Below, piece by piece: positions 35,939-47,275 of a stretch of 64,000 nt of DNA; position 1 is the first letter of the stretch, and each line of letters opens with the position of its first letter. The stretch is taken from assembly GCA_945643635.1 (NCBI GenBank), contig CALZFC010000100.1, positions 1,111,501 through 1,175,500 of the forward strand, given 5' to 3'. The stretch is from Allodiplogaster sudhausi. Lineage: Eukaryota > Nematoda > Chromadorea > Rhabditida > Diplogasteridae. The notes below the pieces were generated by a model, which was given only the letters and a program-made list of their open reading frames with translations, did not search any database and was not told the origin of the DNA. The translations under genes and the position numbers were made by a program.

Positions 35939-37626
35939 ATACGATGGAGGGAGAGGCAAACCTCTAGGCCTGAGATGCATGCCTGCAGCACGCGGACGTA
36001 GCCCTTGTACTGCGCTCGAGTCAGCTGCTGCAAAGAAGCAAAACACATTGCAAGGGAGAAGCGAGACGCGCTCGCGTTGCGATTGGTTTTTATTTTGCCT
36101 ACTTTACGGCCGCGATTATTTTGCCTATTCTACGGTCTCGACTGTTTCTGCCGTTTTTACGGCGCCATTTTACGGCCCCTTTTTGCATATTTAACGGCCC
36201 AATAAAGTGGACTCGCGCGCACAATCTCCTTGGCGTAGTCGTCTTCGGCGAGGCGGTGCTCGAGGCCGAGGTTGAGCTTGGCGCAAGCGAGCTCGCGCAG
36301 CGCCTCGTCCTCCATGAGCCGCTTCAGCTTCGGGTACGTGAAGACGCCGACGCCCTGGCCGGCGAGAACGCCGTCGCACACGTCGCGCACCAGCTGCTGG
36401 TTCTTGCTGAAATGGGAAATGACGTCATTGAAACTATTAAATGATGCCACTGAAAGTATGAAATGACGTCATTGAAAGTATGAAATGACGTCATTGAAAC
36501 TATGAAATGACGTCATTGAAACTATGAAATGACGTCATTGAAAGTATGAAATGACGTCATTGAAAGTATGAAATGACGTCATTGAAACTATGAAATGACG
36601 TCACAGACAAGTATGCAATGATGTCTTTTAGTTTCCTTCTTTCCTTTCTTCTTCCCATCCTCTCTCTCTCTCACTCTCCATTTCTCTTCTCTCTCTATCG
36701 CACTCTGTTCTTTCTATTTCTCTTCTCTCTCTCTCTCTTTCTTTTTTCTTTGTTTATTTCTCTCTCACTCACTTTCTCACTCTCTCTCTTTTTTCTCTAT
36801 TTCGCTTCGCACTTTCTTTCTCTCTCACTTTCCCTCTTTTTTCTGTGTTCCTCACTGTTGTAGATAGAGGGATGGAGCTCTCTCTCTCTCTCTGTCTAAT
36901 TGCTTCCCCTTTCTCTTCCTCTTTACTCTATCTCTCTCACATTTTCTCTCCTCTCTCTCTTTCTCTCTCCTTCTCTCTCTCTCCTACCCCTGCTGCGACG
37001 CTGTCTGTATGCTCGTCGGCGGAGGTGTCGCCTTGGTCCGCACGACGTGCTGCGTCTGCTCCATACGATTGGCGGCAGCCGCTGCGATCGGCTTGACTGT
37101 TCGATCTCGCAGGGCTTGTGCCTTCGGCGCCGTCCGGTTGAGCACCTCAATGAAGTTCTCTAGACTAACTTCTCTCTCTCTCTCGCTCTCTCTCTCTTTC
37201 ACACCCATACTCTCTCTCTCTCTTTCTATCCCACTCTCATTCTCTCGCTCTCTCCCACTCCCTTTCCATTTCTCTTTCTCTCTCTCTCTTTCTCTCTCTC
37301 TCCCTCTCACAATCGTATGTTCACGCTGGTTCAATATTTCCGACTACCTGGCTGAAGATGCCCGAGCTCTTCTCGGCGTATCCATTAATGGCGCTCATAA
37401 ACTGCTGGCCGAGGACGCGCTCGCTCGAGTCGGACAAGTGCGAGAGGCCCTGAGGGCGCATTTAATTTTGAAATTTTTTTTAACTCGCGCCTTTTCTTGC
37501 ATATAACGGCCGACAATTACAAATATGCAGGGTATGTCAAAGAATAAACGATAACGCTTGAGTTTGGGATGGATTGCTAATGCTTTAAGGTTGCAAACAT
37601 TTATCACTACATATTATATGTACATG

Positions 37627-37700
<74 letters not shown>

Positions 37701-40700
37701 ATGAAAATTGTCACCGATTTAAGCATGGACGTCGGCGTGCCGCTGTTCGATGGAGTGTCCGCGAGGCTCGAGAGGCGTTGTTTAACCTTCAAAACAAAAT
37801 ATGCAAGCTAAAATATATATGTATGTAAATACCGTATTTGCTTCTAATAGAACTCTCATGGTGTTCTTTCCAAAGCGGAAAAAGTTTTAAGAGCAGTCTT
37901 CACACTAATAAATGTATGAATGTACAAATTGACAAAAGATACTGCTGGATTTTTTTATTAAAATTATAAGTAAATTATTTATATCTCGCAAGTTCACCAA
38001 GTTACGCAATACCATTGCGGGGCGGGGATAGCAGGTGGGTGTTTACGAACAAGGACCACACACTTTTTGACGGGCAGGAATGATGAGGCATGCTAGCGAG
38101 CAGGGCATCTTTATCTACAAGGCATTACATCTACAACTAGCAAGCGAGTTGCTCGGTCCTTCGCATTCGATTAATGTAACAGAGAATACAGAATGTTGAA
38201 TTTGCGCTCTTTTTGCCTGAATAATTCGAGCGAACTTGTGCTTTGGCGAGACGTGACTTCCGACAATTGAATTTTATATTACTGTTTTAAGGACTGATTT
38301 TCTTCTCATATAGATAATTACAAATAGATACATAGCATATGGTTGAAACTACCACGCTATCCTTGTGTTACTGTAAGAAGGGATCATTTGGTGCAATTCA
38401 CTACAAAGAATGCTGGTAATCATAGACTGACCGGAGGCCGTTGAGGGCCCATTTTTGATGAACGGGCCCTTTTTGGTGTTTGTTTCCATGCTTGTGTGCA
38501 CAACGACGAATCTGTGTTGTTGTGCAACTGACAGCGCTCAGCTTCATGGAGGAGTGCTCGGAGAGCGAGGGCGGTCTTCGTGGTGGCGACGAGTCCATCA
38601 TGTCGACGTGGTACTCGGGCGGAGGGGGTAGCACTGCCGTTCGGAGGTCGAGCAGCGGCCGGTGGCTCGAGGGCCCGAAGAAGGCGCCGGCCGCTGGGCA
38701 TGGCTAGAGAGGGAGAGAACCACACACATCACGCTTTTGCAGTTAGAGAGAGAGAGAGAGAGGAGAGAGAATGACAAGGCGAAAGGCAAGGGGGAGAGAG
38801 ACATAGAGAGAGAAGGAGGTAAGGAGAGAATTACATTGTGAGAGATAAAGGAATGAGACAAAGAGTAAGAGACAGTGACTCATTGTGGGATTTTTTGAGT
38901 GTGGTGTGCTTGATTCTGTTAGAGAGAATGGCAAGGTGAAAGGCATAGACTACTAGATGGTGAGAGATGAGACAACAAGTAAGAAAGGTCAACAATTCGT
39001 GCTCTCCACCTGGTGACTTGCTACCGATTACACACTATAATTATGGCTCACGTCTACGTTCTTATAAGGAACCATTCTCTAATACAATACAACGTCAGGC
39101 AGGGCAAGGCATTTCTGGAACAGTGGGAGTGGGAACTTATACATATATGTACTCTAAGTCAAAATCATTCAGACACACTTCGTACGACACATTTTTCTGC
39201 ACATTCACACCGTCCAAGAAGCTACAATACTCGGAGAGATTCAAGATTCGCTTTGGGACTGTCTCTCTCTCTCTCTTTCTATGTCTCTAACCGTTCCGGC
39301 GACTGTCGTATTCTGATGCGAAATGACAGGCGTCTGATCAAGACTTGGCGACGTCATCGTGCTGCTCGCATCTGAGATTTTGAAACATTCTGTTTGGCGC
39401 CAAAATATAAATTAATTTAAAAAAGAATCACAAATGATCATAATCCTACATATGTATGTACGTGTTGAGCCTGGACCAACCGTGACTTTATGCCAACTAC
39501 ATACATACATATGTAGGTGGCATTGCCACCGCTTTGTATTTGAATTGCAACTAACGCTCTCTTTTTGAACAGGCATCTTTCCTTTTTTTTAAGCAAAAAA
39601 ACACCTATTTGAATTTCCCGCCAAAACTCACCGTCGGTATTGCCGCCACTGAAGGAGAAGGCGCCGCGTGCGTCTGACTTGAGCGCGAGGTTATCTGCGA
39701 GGCGTGCAAAGTCGGCCTCCGAGTCGATGGCCGACGCGGACATTGAGGACGACGGGCTGTACCGGTAAAGGGACGTTGATTACGAAGGGTGCCAATGAAA
39801 GAGGGATTGATATCTAAAAGAGCTACTATATACTTCAGAATAATCTTAAAGCCAATCGATCAATCACTCAATCAATTTATCATGGCAGGCATTAAATGCA
39901 CAGATGGGGATGAGTCGTTGGTATTCATCGCCGGGTTGTATTAAATAATCTTAAGGGAGCCAGAGCCAACAACAACTCAAAGTTGACTTCTCGTCTTTTT
40001 CTCTAATACATCTGCGATGGAGAGAGATGTAATTTAGAGAGACGCGACTACAATAGTTTTGCGGAAGAATTCAGTGTAAGATTACGGCTGAGTTTCGTTC
40101 TCTCCTTTAAGAGTTCATTGATTGATTGACTCCTTTTGATGCCAACCTTCCACTGCTGACTGAAGACGCGATCGAGAGTGCGCTCTCCGATTCGGGCAGC
40201 TCGAGCCGAAGTGGCTCCTTGTAGACGTCGTTGACCGAGGTGATGGGGCGGTCGGCACGAGAGGACACTTAAAGGGAGGAGGAGTATCGTCTAGGGATAC
40301 CTCTCATTATGGTAACCCTCTTTTTTCCTTATGCACTTTGTAGGCACTTTGATCTGCCATTTTGAAAGTGCTAAAAAAAACAAGCTGGACGGGAATAAAT
40401 ATACTTGCTTGGTCTATGAAATAGCATCAATAATATATTTTCAATGTGTGATCGACAACTATGGAGTAAAAGCGGTAAGATACGCACGCGACGCGTGCGA
40501 TTCGCGCGTCGCGTGCAATGTCTTACCGCTCGCGTCATCGGGCGACTCGAAGACGAGGTCGTCGATGCTCGAGCAGCTGCCGCTCGGATCGTTACCGGGC
40601 GCCGACAACGACGACGCCTCTTCGAGCTACAAGCTACTTTATGAGAAGATTTAAACAATTTTCCTTTTTTGAGATTTTAACAATTTTTGGTGATGGTTTC

Positions 40701-43700
40701 TATATTACTTATGAGCAGTAATGCAAAAAAAAACAATTCATTAATGAAAAAAATCCATCGGCACCACCTCTGAGTCGCTGCCACCGCTGAGGACGCCGAG
40801 TGCGTACTCGTACGTGATCAGAGATTGCGATAGGGTAGAGTTGTCGGGAAACACCTATACGATGAAAACAGGGTGAATTATCGTCAACTAAGATTTTTTA
40901 AGTTTTTTTTCTGTCTTTCTCTTCACTTAAAAAAACCTTCTTATCTCGATGGAACTTACAATAGATAAATTTAAAAGAGATAAAACAACCTTAAATTGGA
41001 TGTTTAACAAAACAAATTTGACATGGTATGTTTCGTACGAGTCTAGGGTGCGGCAGCAAAAAAAAAACGAGACCAGCCTTGAAATGGACGGGCATCAGCT
41101 GGTCCCCGAACCAGCGAATCTTGTCGCCGACACTCGCCGCCGCCTCGATGCCGTTCTGGACGCGCACGAACGTCTCGTTCTTCGGGCACAAGCAGCACTC
41201 GGCAAAGTACTCGACCGCTTGGGTCCTGAAGCGAGAAATATCCAGTGGGGATTACTGTAGAAGATGGAAAGGACTGTAGTAGATATAATGAACTGTAATT
41301 GGCGGATTATTACTGCTGTAGATTCTTTCATTTGCTCTGTCACATGCCACATTGGGCTGTTGTTTGTATTTTGTTATCTTGAAAACCTCAAATCTTTTCG
41401 ATATTGGGTGAAAGTAGAGTAAGTGTGTCAATTAGGAATTTCTGAATGACTAAAGCGTAGTTAAAAAGATTAATAAATGTTTATTAAGTAATTAATATCA
41501 ATAAAGTCAACCACCCACTTGCAGAGTTCGCTCGTGAACTGCGAGCATGCCGGTCGACTCCGGAGGAAGGAGTCGGTCTGGAGCGAGACGACCGGTCGCG
41601 GATAGAGACGCAGGGTGCGCGTGTGCTCGGAGAAGTGGCCAAAGACGTTGGGCGAATTGTAGAACTTGACCTGATAAAAGGAAGAGCGGCTTGTCTTGCG
41701 GGGTTTTTTTTGTTTACTTCTCTCTCTTACTCTCTGTTTTCTCTAACTCTCACTCTAGCACTATATCGTTCTCTCTCTCTCATTCTCGCTCTCCCACTCT
41801 CTATTTTTCGCCCTCTTTTCTCCCTATCGCTCTCGCTCTCGCTCTCTCTCTCTCTCTCTCTCTTTCTCTTTTCTACCTCTCTCTCTCGCTACCATGGCCA
41901 CTCTGCACGCGACGTCCACTTCATCGGCGTCAATCTCGACGCCGACATCGACGCTTGCCTGCCGGCCCAATTCGGCGCGGCTGCCGCTGCTCATGCGTCC
42001 GATCGCTTGGCGCAGATTCTTCTGCAAGCGAATGCATAATTTATTGTTCTCACCAGGCAGTAGCATTACTTGTTTTTTTAAATACAAAATACAACGCTTT
42101 CGCCCTTAAAGCATTGACCAGTAACGGATATCACATTCGTAATCAGTAGCTGTGAAACTGAAAACTCGTAAAGCTTACCTAATGGCCTATTGCTTTTGGC
42201 TTTAAAAAGGGACATAGTTCTATGTATGTACGTTGGTGTCTCAAAATGTCCTTGCTTGCCGTATGATACTTCCTAACTGTAAGTGTGTGTACGTGACAAT
42301 TCATGTGAACGAACTTTGAGCTCGGACGCGTCCGGCTCGGGCAGATCGGGCAGCTCGAGGTCCTCGGGGATGTTGATAATGTTCGTGTCGAGGTCGACGA
42401 GCATGACGTCATTTGGGAGATCCTTGATGCGCTTCGCGGCGAAGAACGAGGCAGGCACGCCGATTAGGAAGGGAGTCGGCGCGAGGAGGAGCTGAAGATT
42501 AAGAGGGGACCTAACAATAATTTTTCCCCCTAACAATAAGCCTTCATTTGATGAAAGATTTTGCTTGAAAAAAAATTTCTTCGCCAAAACATCACTTTCT
42601 CGTGACATTCGCAAGCTTGACATCATTTCTCTTTCTTTCGCTTGCTTGCTCTCGCCAAATCTCACGGTTTACAGTACGTTGTCTTCTTCGACTTCTTCTC
42701 TTCTCTATGTCTCACAGCAACATATCATATACAACAATATTTTGAAGTGTAAGATATGAAAAAGTAGAAAAAAAAACGTAAGTAAAAGTGATTTATATAG
42801 TATATTTTAAAGTGCACACATATGGAGAAAAATACCTGCTCTGCGCTCGGCATGTACGCGGGCAGAAGTGGAATGACGGGGAACATGTACTCGAGCGGGT
42901 AGAGGAGCGCCACGAGCGACAGGACGCACATGCTCACGGCGTTGTAGTTGCGCGACTGGAGGACTACCTGGAACAACGGGGACGATTGTAGCATTGCATG
43001 GAACTATAGGGGCCACTGTAGCACCACTTGTAACAATTGGGATATGGAAATATTGTTGCACCACTTGGAACAATTGGGATATGGGACCATTGTTGCACCA
43101 CTTGCAACAATTAGGATATGGGAATATTATTGCACCACTTGGAACAATTAGGATATTGGCCCATTGTCGCACCACTTGGAACTATATTAGGTAGGGCAAT
43201 TGTAGCACCACCTGGCAGATATTGCATTTTTTTTTAATTGTGAATTGTAAGTCAACTATTATTTAAAAAAAAAATTATTATTAAAAATTTGTATTTACAG
43301 TGTGCTGGCTGGTGGTCACGAAAGAGGCCAGTGAGTAGAAGGCGCCTACCTTGTATTCGAGCATCACGGCGCTGAGGACGCGGAGCGCCGCATCCACGCC
43401 GAGCAGCTCGAACGGCAGGTGGAGCGGAAAGTCGACGAGCGAGAAGCGCGTGTGGTCGGGGAGCGCGAACTCGAACTGGCCGCAGATCTCATGCGGCATC
43501 ACCTTCATTTGAGTGTGTGTGAGAGAGAGAGAGAGGGTGAGAAGGAGAGAGGAAGGGAGCGAGAGTGGGTGACAGAGAGAGAGGGACAGCGGAGAGAGAG
43601 AGAGAGCAAGAGAGAGAGAGGGAGAAAGAAAGTTTAAATAATATTGTCGACTACTACATATATTATGCTAATAAATTAACATAATTAGATCAAAGTAATG

Positions 43701-44720
43701 CGCCCATGACGCATTCATTTGCAAGTAATAAGTAAATAAATGTCAATATTAAAAAAAATGTAGGAATATATATACTATGTACTTGCCATTCTGAACTTAT
43801 GTCTTTGATGTTTGGTCCACATTTGAACTTTGGTCACCTTTCATGTTTGGTCACATTTCGAACTTTGTGCTCACCTCCAGCTGCACTTTCGTCTTGCCGG
43901 GCACGGGAACGGGCGAGCTGAGCAGCATGAGGATCCACGTCTCCACCTGTCGCATCTCGCGCAGCACATCTGGCGGAATGGCCTCCGACCAGTGACCCGT
44001 CAGCACCGACCACAGAATGTCCCTGGAAAGTGTGGACCACTTTTTAGTCAATGTTTAGTCGATATTATATATATATATATATTTAGTTAAATTTCACAGA
44101 ATGTGTTTTTCTTAACTTTTGGTTACATCTCGCAAAATGCATATAGAAAGGGAGGTTGTGAGGGTGGGGGGGGGATAAGTGAAATATTTTTTTGTAACAT
44201 CACATGTGTCAATGTTGTACCAATTGCCAATCAAAGCTGGCAGAATTCCAAGCCATTTCACATGAAAATACATTTTAATGCAACACATATTTTACGCCGT
44301 TTTCACACACTATGCCAGGTGTTGGCAGAGTCTTGCCTAATGCAGTGGCGGGGAAAAAAATGAATGTGATTCAGAGATGAGTGAGTGTGTTTGTGTGCCC
44401 TGTAAAGTTCAGATATTCAATTGTACGGACGCGGAAAACTTCTAGAAATCTGAGACTCGTACGGGTGCGCACGGGTGCTATGGGAGCGCTGTGCCTCTTC
44501 CCCTTCCCCCCCCCCACCCTCCCCCCCACGGCCCAAGGCTCCGGTGGGATTTCAACATGTCTTGCGTGATTGCCGGGCAGGCTGTGTGCTATGCCGTGTG
44601 AAGGAAATGTGCGAAGGGGGCAATGTAGAAGTGATGTTTGAGATGCCACGATTAGGAATGGTGAGATATGAGTGAAGGAGAGAGAGAGAGAGCGAGAGAA
44701 AGTGAGAGAGAGAAACAGGG

Positions 44721-44757
<37 letters not shown>

Positions 44758-44780
44758 TGAGAGATGAGAGATAAACAGGG

Positions 44781-44824
<44 letters not shown>

Positions 44825-47275
44825 GGATGAGAGATAAGCAGAGTGTCAGAGAAAAGGAGTTCCGCTTACTTTGGCTGCTGCAACCCGTGAAGACGCGCGT
44901 TGCACGCGTCAATCGTCTTCTTGAGGAGCACGAGGAGATCGTGGAAGATCGAGATGAGAGGGTGGTGAGAGATGAGGCAGAGGGACGTCAGGGAGCGAGC
45001 CTGGTCACGCCTGGAGAAAGAGGGAGAGAGAGAAGGGAGAGAGAGTGAAACAGAGAGAGGAGAGAGAGAGAGAGGGATAGGTGAGGGCATAAGAGTATGA
45101 AATAGGGGGAGAGTGAGAGATAATATGGGAGAGTGAGGGACAATCTAAGAGAGAAGGAAAGGGGGGGAGGAAGGAGAAAAAAGGTCTTATACCGGAATTT
45201 GGCAAACAATAGCCTCCCGGAAGAAGGCCATTCCAGCCGTGCCCATTGGCATGGCGAGACAATGACGTATGCGAGCTTAAGAGGAGGAGAAGGAGGCTGA
45301 GGGGGGGGGGTTGTTTAGAACGGTTTCGAAAATGAGAATGAGCATGAGAATTCGAATGAGAGAATGAGCTTGTTGTGAGGAATAAAGAGAGCAAGAATAA
45401 GTAAAAAGGTAGTCAAAAGTGATGATGAAATTTGAATACATGAGTTACTACTTTAAATTTCCAAAGTAATCTAAATCGTAAAAAAAACCAAACCTCTGCT
45501 TCATGTTGAGCGTGTTTGGCGGCCGCGTCGGTGAGGGTTCGGCGGCGGCGGCGCCCCTCGCGCTAACGCCGCCGCCGGCGCGAGGGGCTCCAGCGCCCGC
45601 GCTCGCGCGAGGGGTCCGCTCGAACGTCTGGAAAAAGTTGAGGCAGATGCCGTAGCGGATCTTGGCCGAGTCCTTCTCGGTCAGCATGAAGACGAAGAAT
45701 TGCGCGTCGCGCGTCTGACGAGGCGCGCGGCGGCCGGCTGAAAAGGGTTTGAACTTTGATCTTTGATCTTTGAACTTTGAACTTTGATCTATCGCCGATT
45801 GGAGTCATTTTGCCAAAAGAAAACCGAACTTGCACTTCTACACGTCACATTCTATATATGTTTTTTTAGGATAGAAATTCCGAAAGTGCCTGCATGCATA
45901 TAATTATCATGTCTTGTATTGGGAGTTAATTTATCCTACCGAGGAAAGGTCAAGTATTCGCTAAATAAAGACCCAAAATCTCCACGTTACAAGTGCACTT
46001 GAGAAGCGAATTCGAAAAGACCAATTAGTAGTCATGGTACCAAACATTTACACTTGGTTTTCTTTGTCCGCTATGTATCTCTCTCTCTCTCTTCTGTCTC
46101 TCTTCTCTCTCTCTCTCTCTCACTCTCTGTTTCCCTCGTTATCCCTGTATGTCGTTGTCACTCTCTCGATCTGATTCGTGTTATAAATAATCTTCTTTGC
46201 AGCACTCTTCTCTCTTTCTCTTAAAAAAACCAACTTCTAAATAAAGATTAGAGTCATGCAGTAAAAAAAACCGCCGAAAGTTCAACCACACATAACGGGA
46301 TTTTGTTTTCGGCAAATTGGCTTTCCGGTCTAGTCTAGGTTCTCTTTCACTTTCTTTCTCTCTCTCTCTCTTTCTCTCTTTCCGTCTCCTTTTGTCATTC
46401 TTCCCATGCACTTCTGCCAGAAGAAGGCTGTCCCTAATTATACAGTCTGCCAGGGACTGGACAGCCGCACGAGGAGATGCCAAACGGGTGTGAATGGCGG
46501 AATTCCGGCAACGGCGAGAACGATTGCGCTATCCGACAAGAATGAATCCATTACAACTAAGCGACCACCAATACATCAATGATCATTTATCTTCACCCCA
46601 TTCCTTTTAGACCCTCTCAACCCCCCAACGATACCACCGGACCGTTCATGTGTCCCTATCATGCACGGGTAGAGCGCGTCCCAAAGGGGCCTGGGTACTT
46701 CGCGCAATCCGAGACCTCCTCTTTTGCCATCTAACCAAGCGTCGTGCATCCTTCCGGTTGGCAAAAGAAGGTGACGTCGGTGGGCAGGATAAAGTCACGG
46801 TGGTCATCCGTCGGATACCTGACCGTGTGTTTATATAAAAGTGTCTATATAGTATGCCTAGAGAAATTTTAAGGAAAAATAAATTATTACGGAAAAAATT
46901 TAGTCTAAGAATGATGTCTTGGTCCCGGCACGAAAGCGAAGTGTATTCGGTCTATTAAAGTGTCCTACATACATACATACATGCGTATGTACATATGTAT
47001 GTAGATATATGCCAAGAGACATGTATGTTAAGGAAAATAATAAATATTATAATTAATTATATAAATATTTTAGTGTAAAAATGACATCTCTGGTCCTGGC
47101 ACGAAAGAGTGAGCGAAGGTATACGGTACCTGCGTAGAATGTCCGGATGGGAGACGGTGACGTGTGGCTGATCGGTGGCAGCCGCGTGCGACGCTCCTCT
47201 GCTTCTACACCGTCGGCCGACCACGACAAGGTAGTCGATGAGACGCGGACAGAGCTCCTTGCCCTTGTCGTCCAT
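28794..47275 (-). CDS. MADD: MADD / AEX-3, DENN-domain Rab3 GEF
   Basis: Thirty-seven exons give 1,639 residues, the length expected for the family. All phases close exactly, including the exon 21 end at 36196 and a GC donor after exon 11. The start is [20 protein letters not shown] at 47275, matching the conserved family N-terminus. Next come a u-DENN segment ([19 protein letters not shown]), a c-DENN core ([24 protein letters not shown] and [17 protein letters not shown]) and a d-DENN ([15 protein letters not shown]). A long Ser/Pro/Ala linker leads to the conserved C-terminal half ([50 protein letters not shown]). The protein is a guanine-nucleotide exchange factor for Rab3/Rab27 and has roles at presynaptic sites. 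There are two possible last exons. Confidence 0.93.
29836..30099 (-). other. MADD: Alternative last exon of MADD
   Basis: A consensus acceptor TTGCAG ends at 30100 and opens a phase-0 frame of 87 codons plus stop, the phase required after exon 36. Its first residues ([17 protein letters not shown]) align with the start of the distal last exon ([17 protein letters not shown]) at A, I and VFS. After that the two tails differ: this one is Pro/Ala/Ser-rich with no Gln. The exon appears to be a diverged duplicate giving a second C-terminus of about 1,669 residues in total. A second long frame overlaps it, so expression needs confirming. Confidence 0.55.
31340..31440. repeat. Six-copy minisatellite, about 15-bp unit, MADD intron
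   Basis: Units of the type GATACTTAATTAGG are repeated about six times with small changes, between MADD exons 34 and 35. Confidence 0.7.
31499..31645. mobile_element. MITE in a MADD intron
   Basis: Begins TTAATGGAGCCAAAAACTC, contains the palindromic CGACTACAACAGTCGG, and ends GTTTCGTGTTCCTTTA. It is clearly related to 16577-16715 and 39953-40110. Confidence 0.6.
32587..32632. repeat. (GA)n microsatellite, MADD intron 31
   Basis: About 22 uninterrupted GA dinucleotides on the plus strand, a CU tract in the MADD transcript, upstream of exon 32. Confidence 0.8.
32978..33180. repeat. CT-rich tract downstream of MADD exon 30
   Basis: Imperfect (CT)n on the plus strand, therefore GA-rich in the MADD pre-mRNA, ending within 4 bp of exon 30 (33184-33313). 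Confidence 0.75.
33316..33538. repeat. GA-rich tract upstream of MADD exon 30
   Basis: Imperfect (GA)n with higher-order units (GAGAGATTGAAAAAGAGACT and variants) on the plus strand, so CU-rich in the transcript and acting as the polypyrimidine region of exon 30. It fills nearly the whole 231-bp intron. Confidence 0.75.
33913..33932. repeat. Poly(G) run beside an ACATATGT palindrome
   Basis: A run of about 12-13 G follows two ACATACATATGTA palindromic copies (33885-33920) in the MADD intron between exons 28 and 29. Confidence 0.7.
34884..35090. mobile_element. About 205-bp MITE in MADD intron 25
   Basis: The left end TCAAGGAGGGCGAATACCGAAAAAT is mirrored by ATTTTTCGGCGACCGCCCTCCTTTAAT, with a second inverted pair AATTGCCGC/GCGGCAATT inside. 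The ends match those of 12125-12630. It lies 15 bp from the donor of exon 25. Confidence 0.7.
35605..35668. repeat. CT tract downstream of MADD exon 23
   Basis: (CT)n on the plus strand, GA-rich in the transcript, in the 156-bp intron between exons 23 and 24. Confidence 0.75.
35832..35942. repeat. GA tract upstream of MADD exon 23
   Basis: (GA)n on the plus strand, CU-rich in the transcript, filling most of the 146-bp intron between exons 22 and 23. Confidence 0.75.
36411..36606. repeat. 22-bp tandem array with eight perfect CRE sites
   Basis: Unit GAAATGACGTCATTGAAACTAT (shown as 20 bases plus TA in places) is repeated about nine times. Perfect TGACGTCA palindromes start at 36420, 36464, 36486, 36508, 36530, 36552, 36574 and 36596. 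The last seven are exactly 22 bp apart, near two helical turns. One unit between the first two is degenerate. The array lies in MADD intron 20 and abuts the acceptor of exon 21. Confidence 0.9.
36659..36985. repeat. CT-rich tract, MADD intron 20
   Basis: Imperfect (CT)n with T-rich interruptions, continuous to within a few bases of exon 20 (36988). It encodes only artefactual Leu/Ser/Phe frames. Confidence 0.75.
37169..37312. repeat. CT-rich tract, MADD intron 19
   Basis: Imperfect (CT)n between exons 19 and 20. Confidence 0.7.
37629..37694. repeat. (TA)n microsatellite
   Basis: About 30 TA dinucleotides with one GTA interruption, in the MADD intron between exons 18 and 19. Confidence 0.85.
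39953..40110. mobile_element. MITE in a MADD intron
   Basis: Starts CTTAAGGGAGCC, contains GCGACTACAATAGT, and ends GTTTCGTTCTCTCCTTTAAGAG. Related to 16577-16715. Confidence 0.6.
41720..41890. repeat. CT-rich tract, MADD intron 9
   Basis: Imperfect (CT)n, GA-rich in the transcript, immediately downstream of exon 9 (41893-42021). Confidence 0.7.
42968..43215. repeat. Seven-unit 30-37 bp minisatellite abutting a splice acceptor
   Basis: Units begin GGAACAATTGGGATATGG and end TTGCACCACTT. On the gene strand each starts with an ATTGTTCCAAG-like phrase, resembling the true acceptor TTGTTCCAG of MADD exon 7 (42836-42967). The first unit overlaps that acceptor. Confidence 0.8.
43520..43632. repeat. 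GA-rich tract upstream of MADD exon 6
   Basis: Imperfect (GA)n forming the CU-rich 3' part of intron 5 in the transcript. Confidence 0.7.
44676..44860. repeat. GA-rich tract, MADD intron 4
   Basis: Imperfect (GA)n with two near-identical subunits containing GATGAGAGAT-AAACAGGGAAAG. A second tract (45010-45090) begins right at exon 4's acceptor. Confidence 0.7.
45746..45792. repeat. Short tandem repeat of TTTGAAC/TTTGATC
   Basis: About six units of 7-8 bp (GAACTTT / GATCTTT) immediately upstream of MADD exon 3's acceptor. Confidence 0.7.

Larger units (their letters stand above)
34289..40854 (-). other. MADD: MADD exons 12-27: variable linker with conserved islands
   Basis: Exons: 40768-40854, 40527-40626, 40147-40267, 39632-39756, 39292-39371, 38533-38703, 37715-37786, 37348-37449, 36988-37157, 36196-36406, 35962-36027, 35708-35815, 35364-35551, 35106-35260, 34499-34714, 34289-34395. 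Residues about 552-1244. Mostly acidic, Ser-rich, then Pro/Ala/Thr-rich low complexity. Conserved islands are the exon 21 helix-rich block ([23 protein letters not shown]) and exon 23 ([19 protein letters not shown]). Many of these exons could be skipped without a frameshift (lengths 87, 66, 108, 102, 72, 171), which fits the known alternative splicing of the family. Confidence 0.85.
41078..47275 (-). other. MADD: MADD exons 1-11: tripartite DENN module
   Basis: Exons (minus order): 47130-47275, 46736-46818, 45494-45737, 44870-45010, 43875-44022, 43350-43502, 42836-42967, 42315-42491, 41893-42021, 41519-41670, 41078-41225. They encode about residues 1-551. u-DENN covers roughly 9-110. An Ala/Gly/Pro insert follows at about 112-150. 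c-DENN spans about 165-350 and d-DENN about 430-551. The catalytic Rab-binding surface of the family lies here. Exon 11 appears to end AAG|GCTGGT, a GC donor; using the next in-frame GT would insert extra residues not expected for the family. Confidence 0.9.

Noticed and set aside
36411..36606. CRISPR array
   Set aside because: Units are contiguous 22-bp tandem copies with no unique spacers.
45193..45275. Extra exon between MADD exons 3 and 4 (open frame with good acceptor and GTATAA donor)
   Set aside because: Exon 3 ends in phase 2 and exon 4 starts in phase 2, so they join directly into the conserved sequence. Including this block would break the frame.
46390..46483. Open minus-strand frame ([19 protein letters not shown]) as a MADD exon
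   Set aside because: No similarity to the conserved u-DENN segment, which is fully supplied by 46736-46818 and 45494-45737 in phase.
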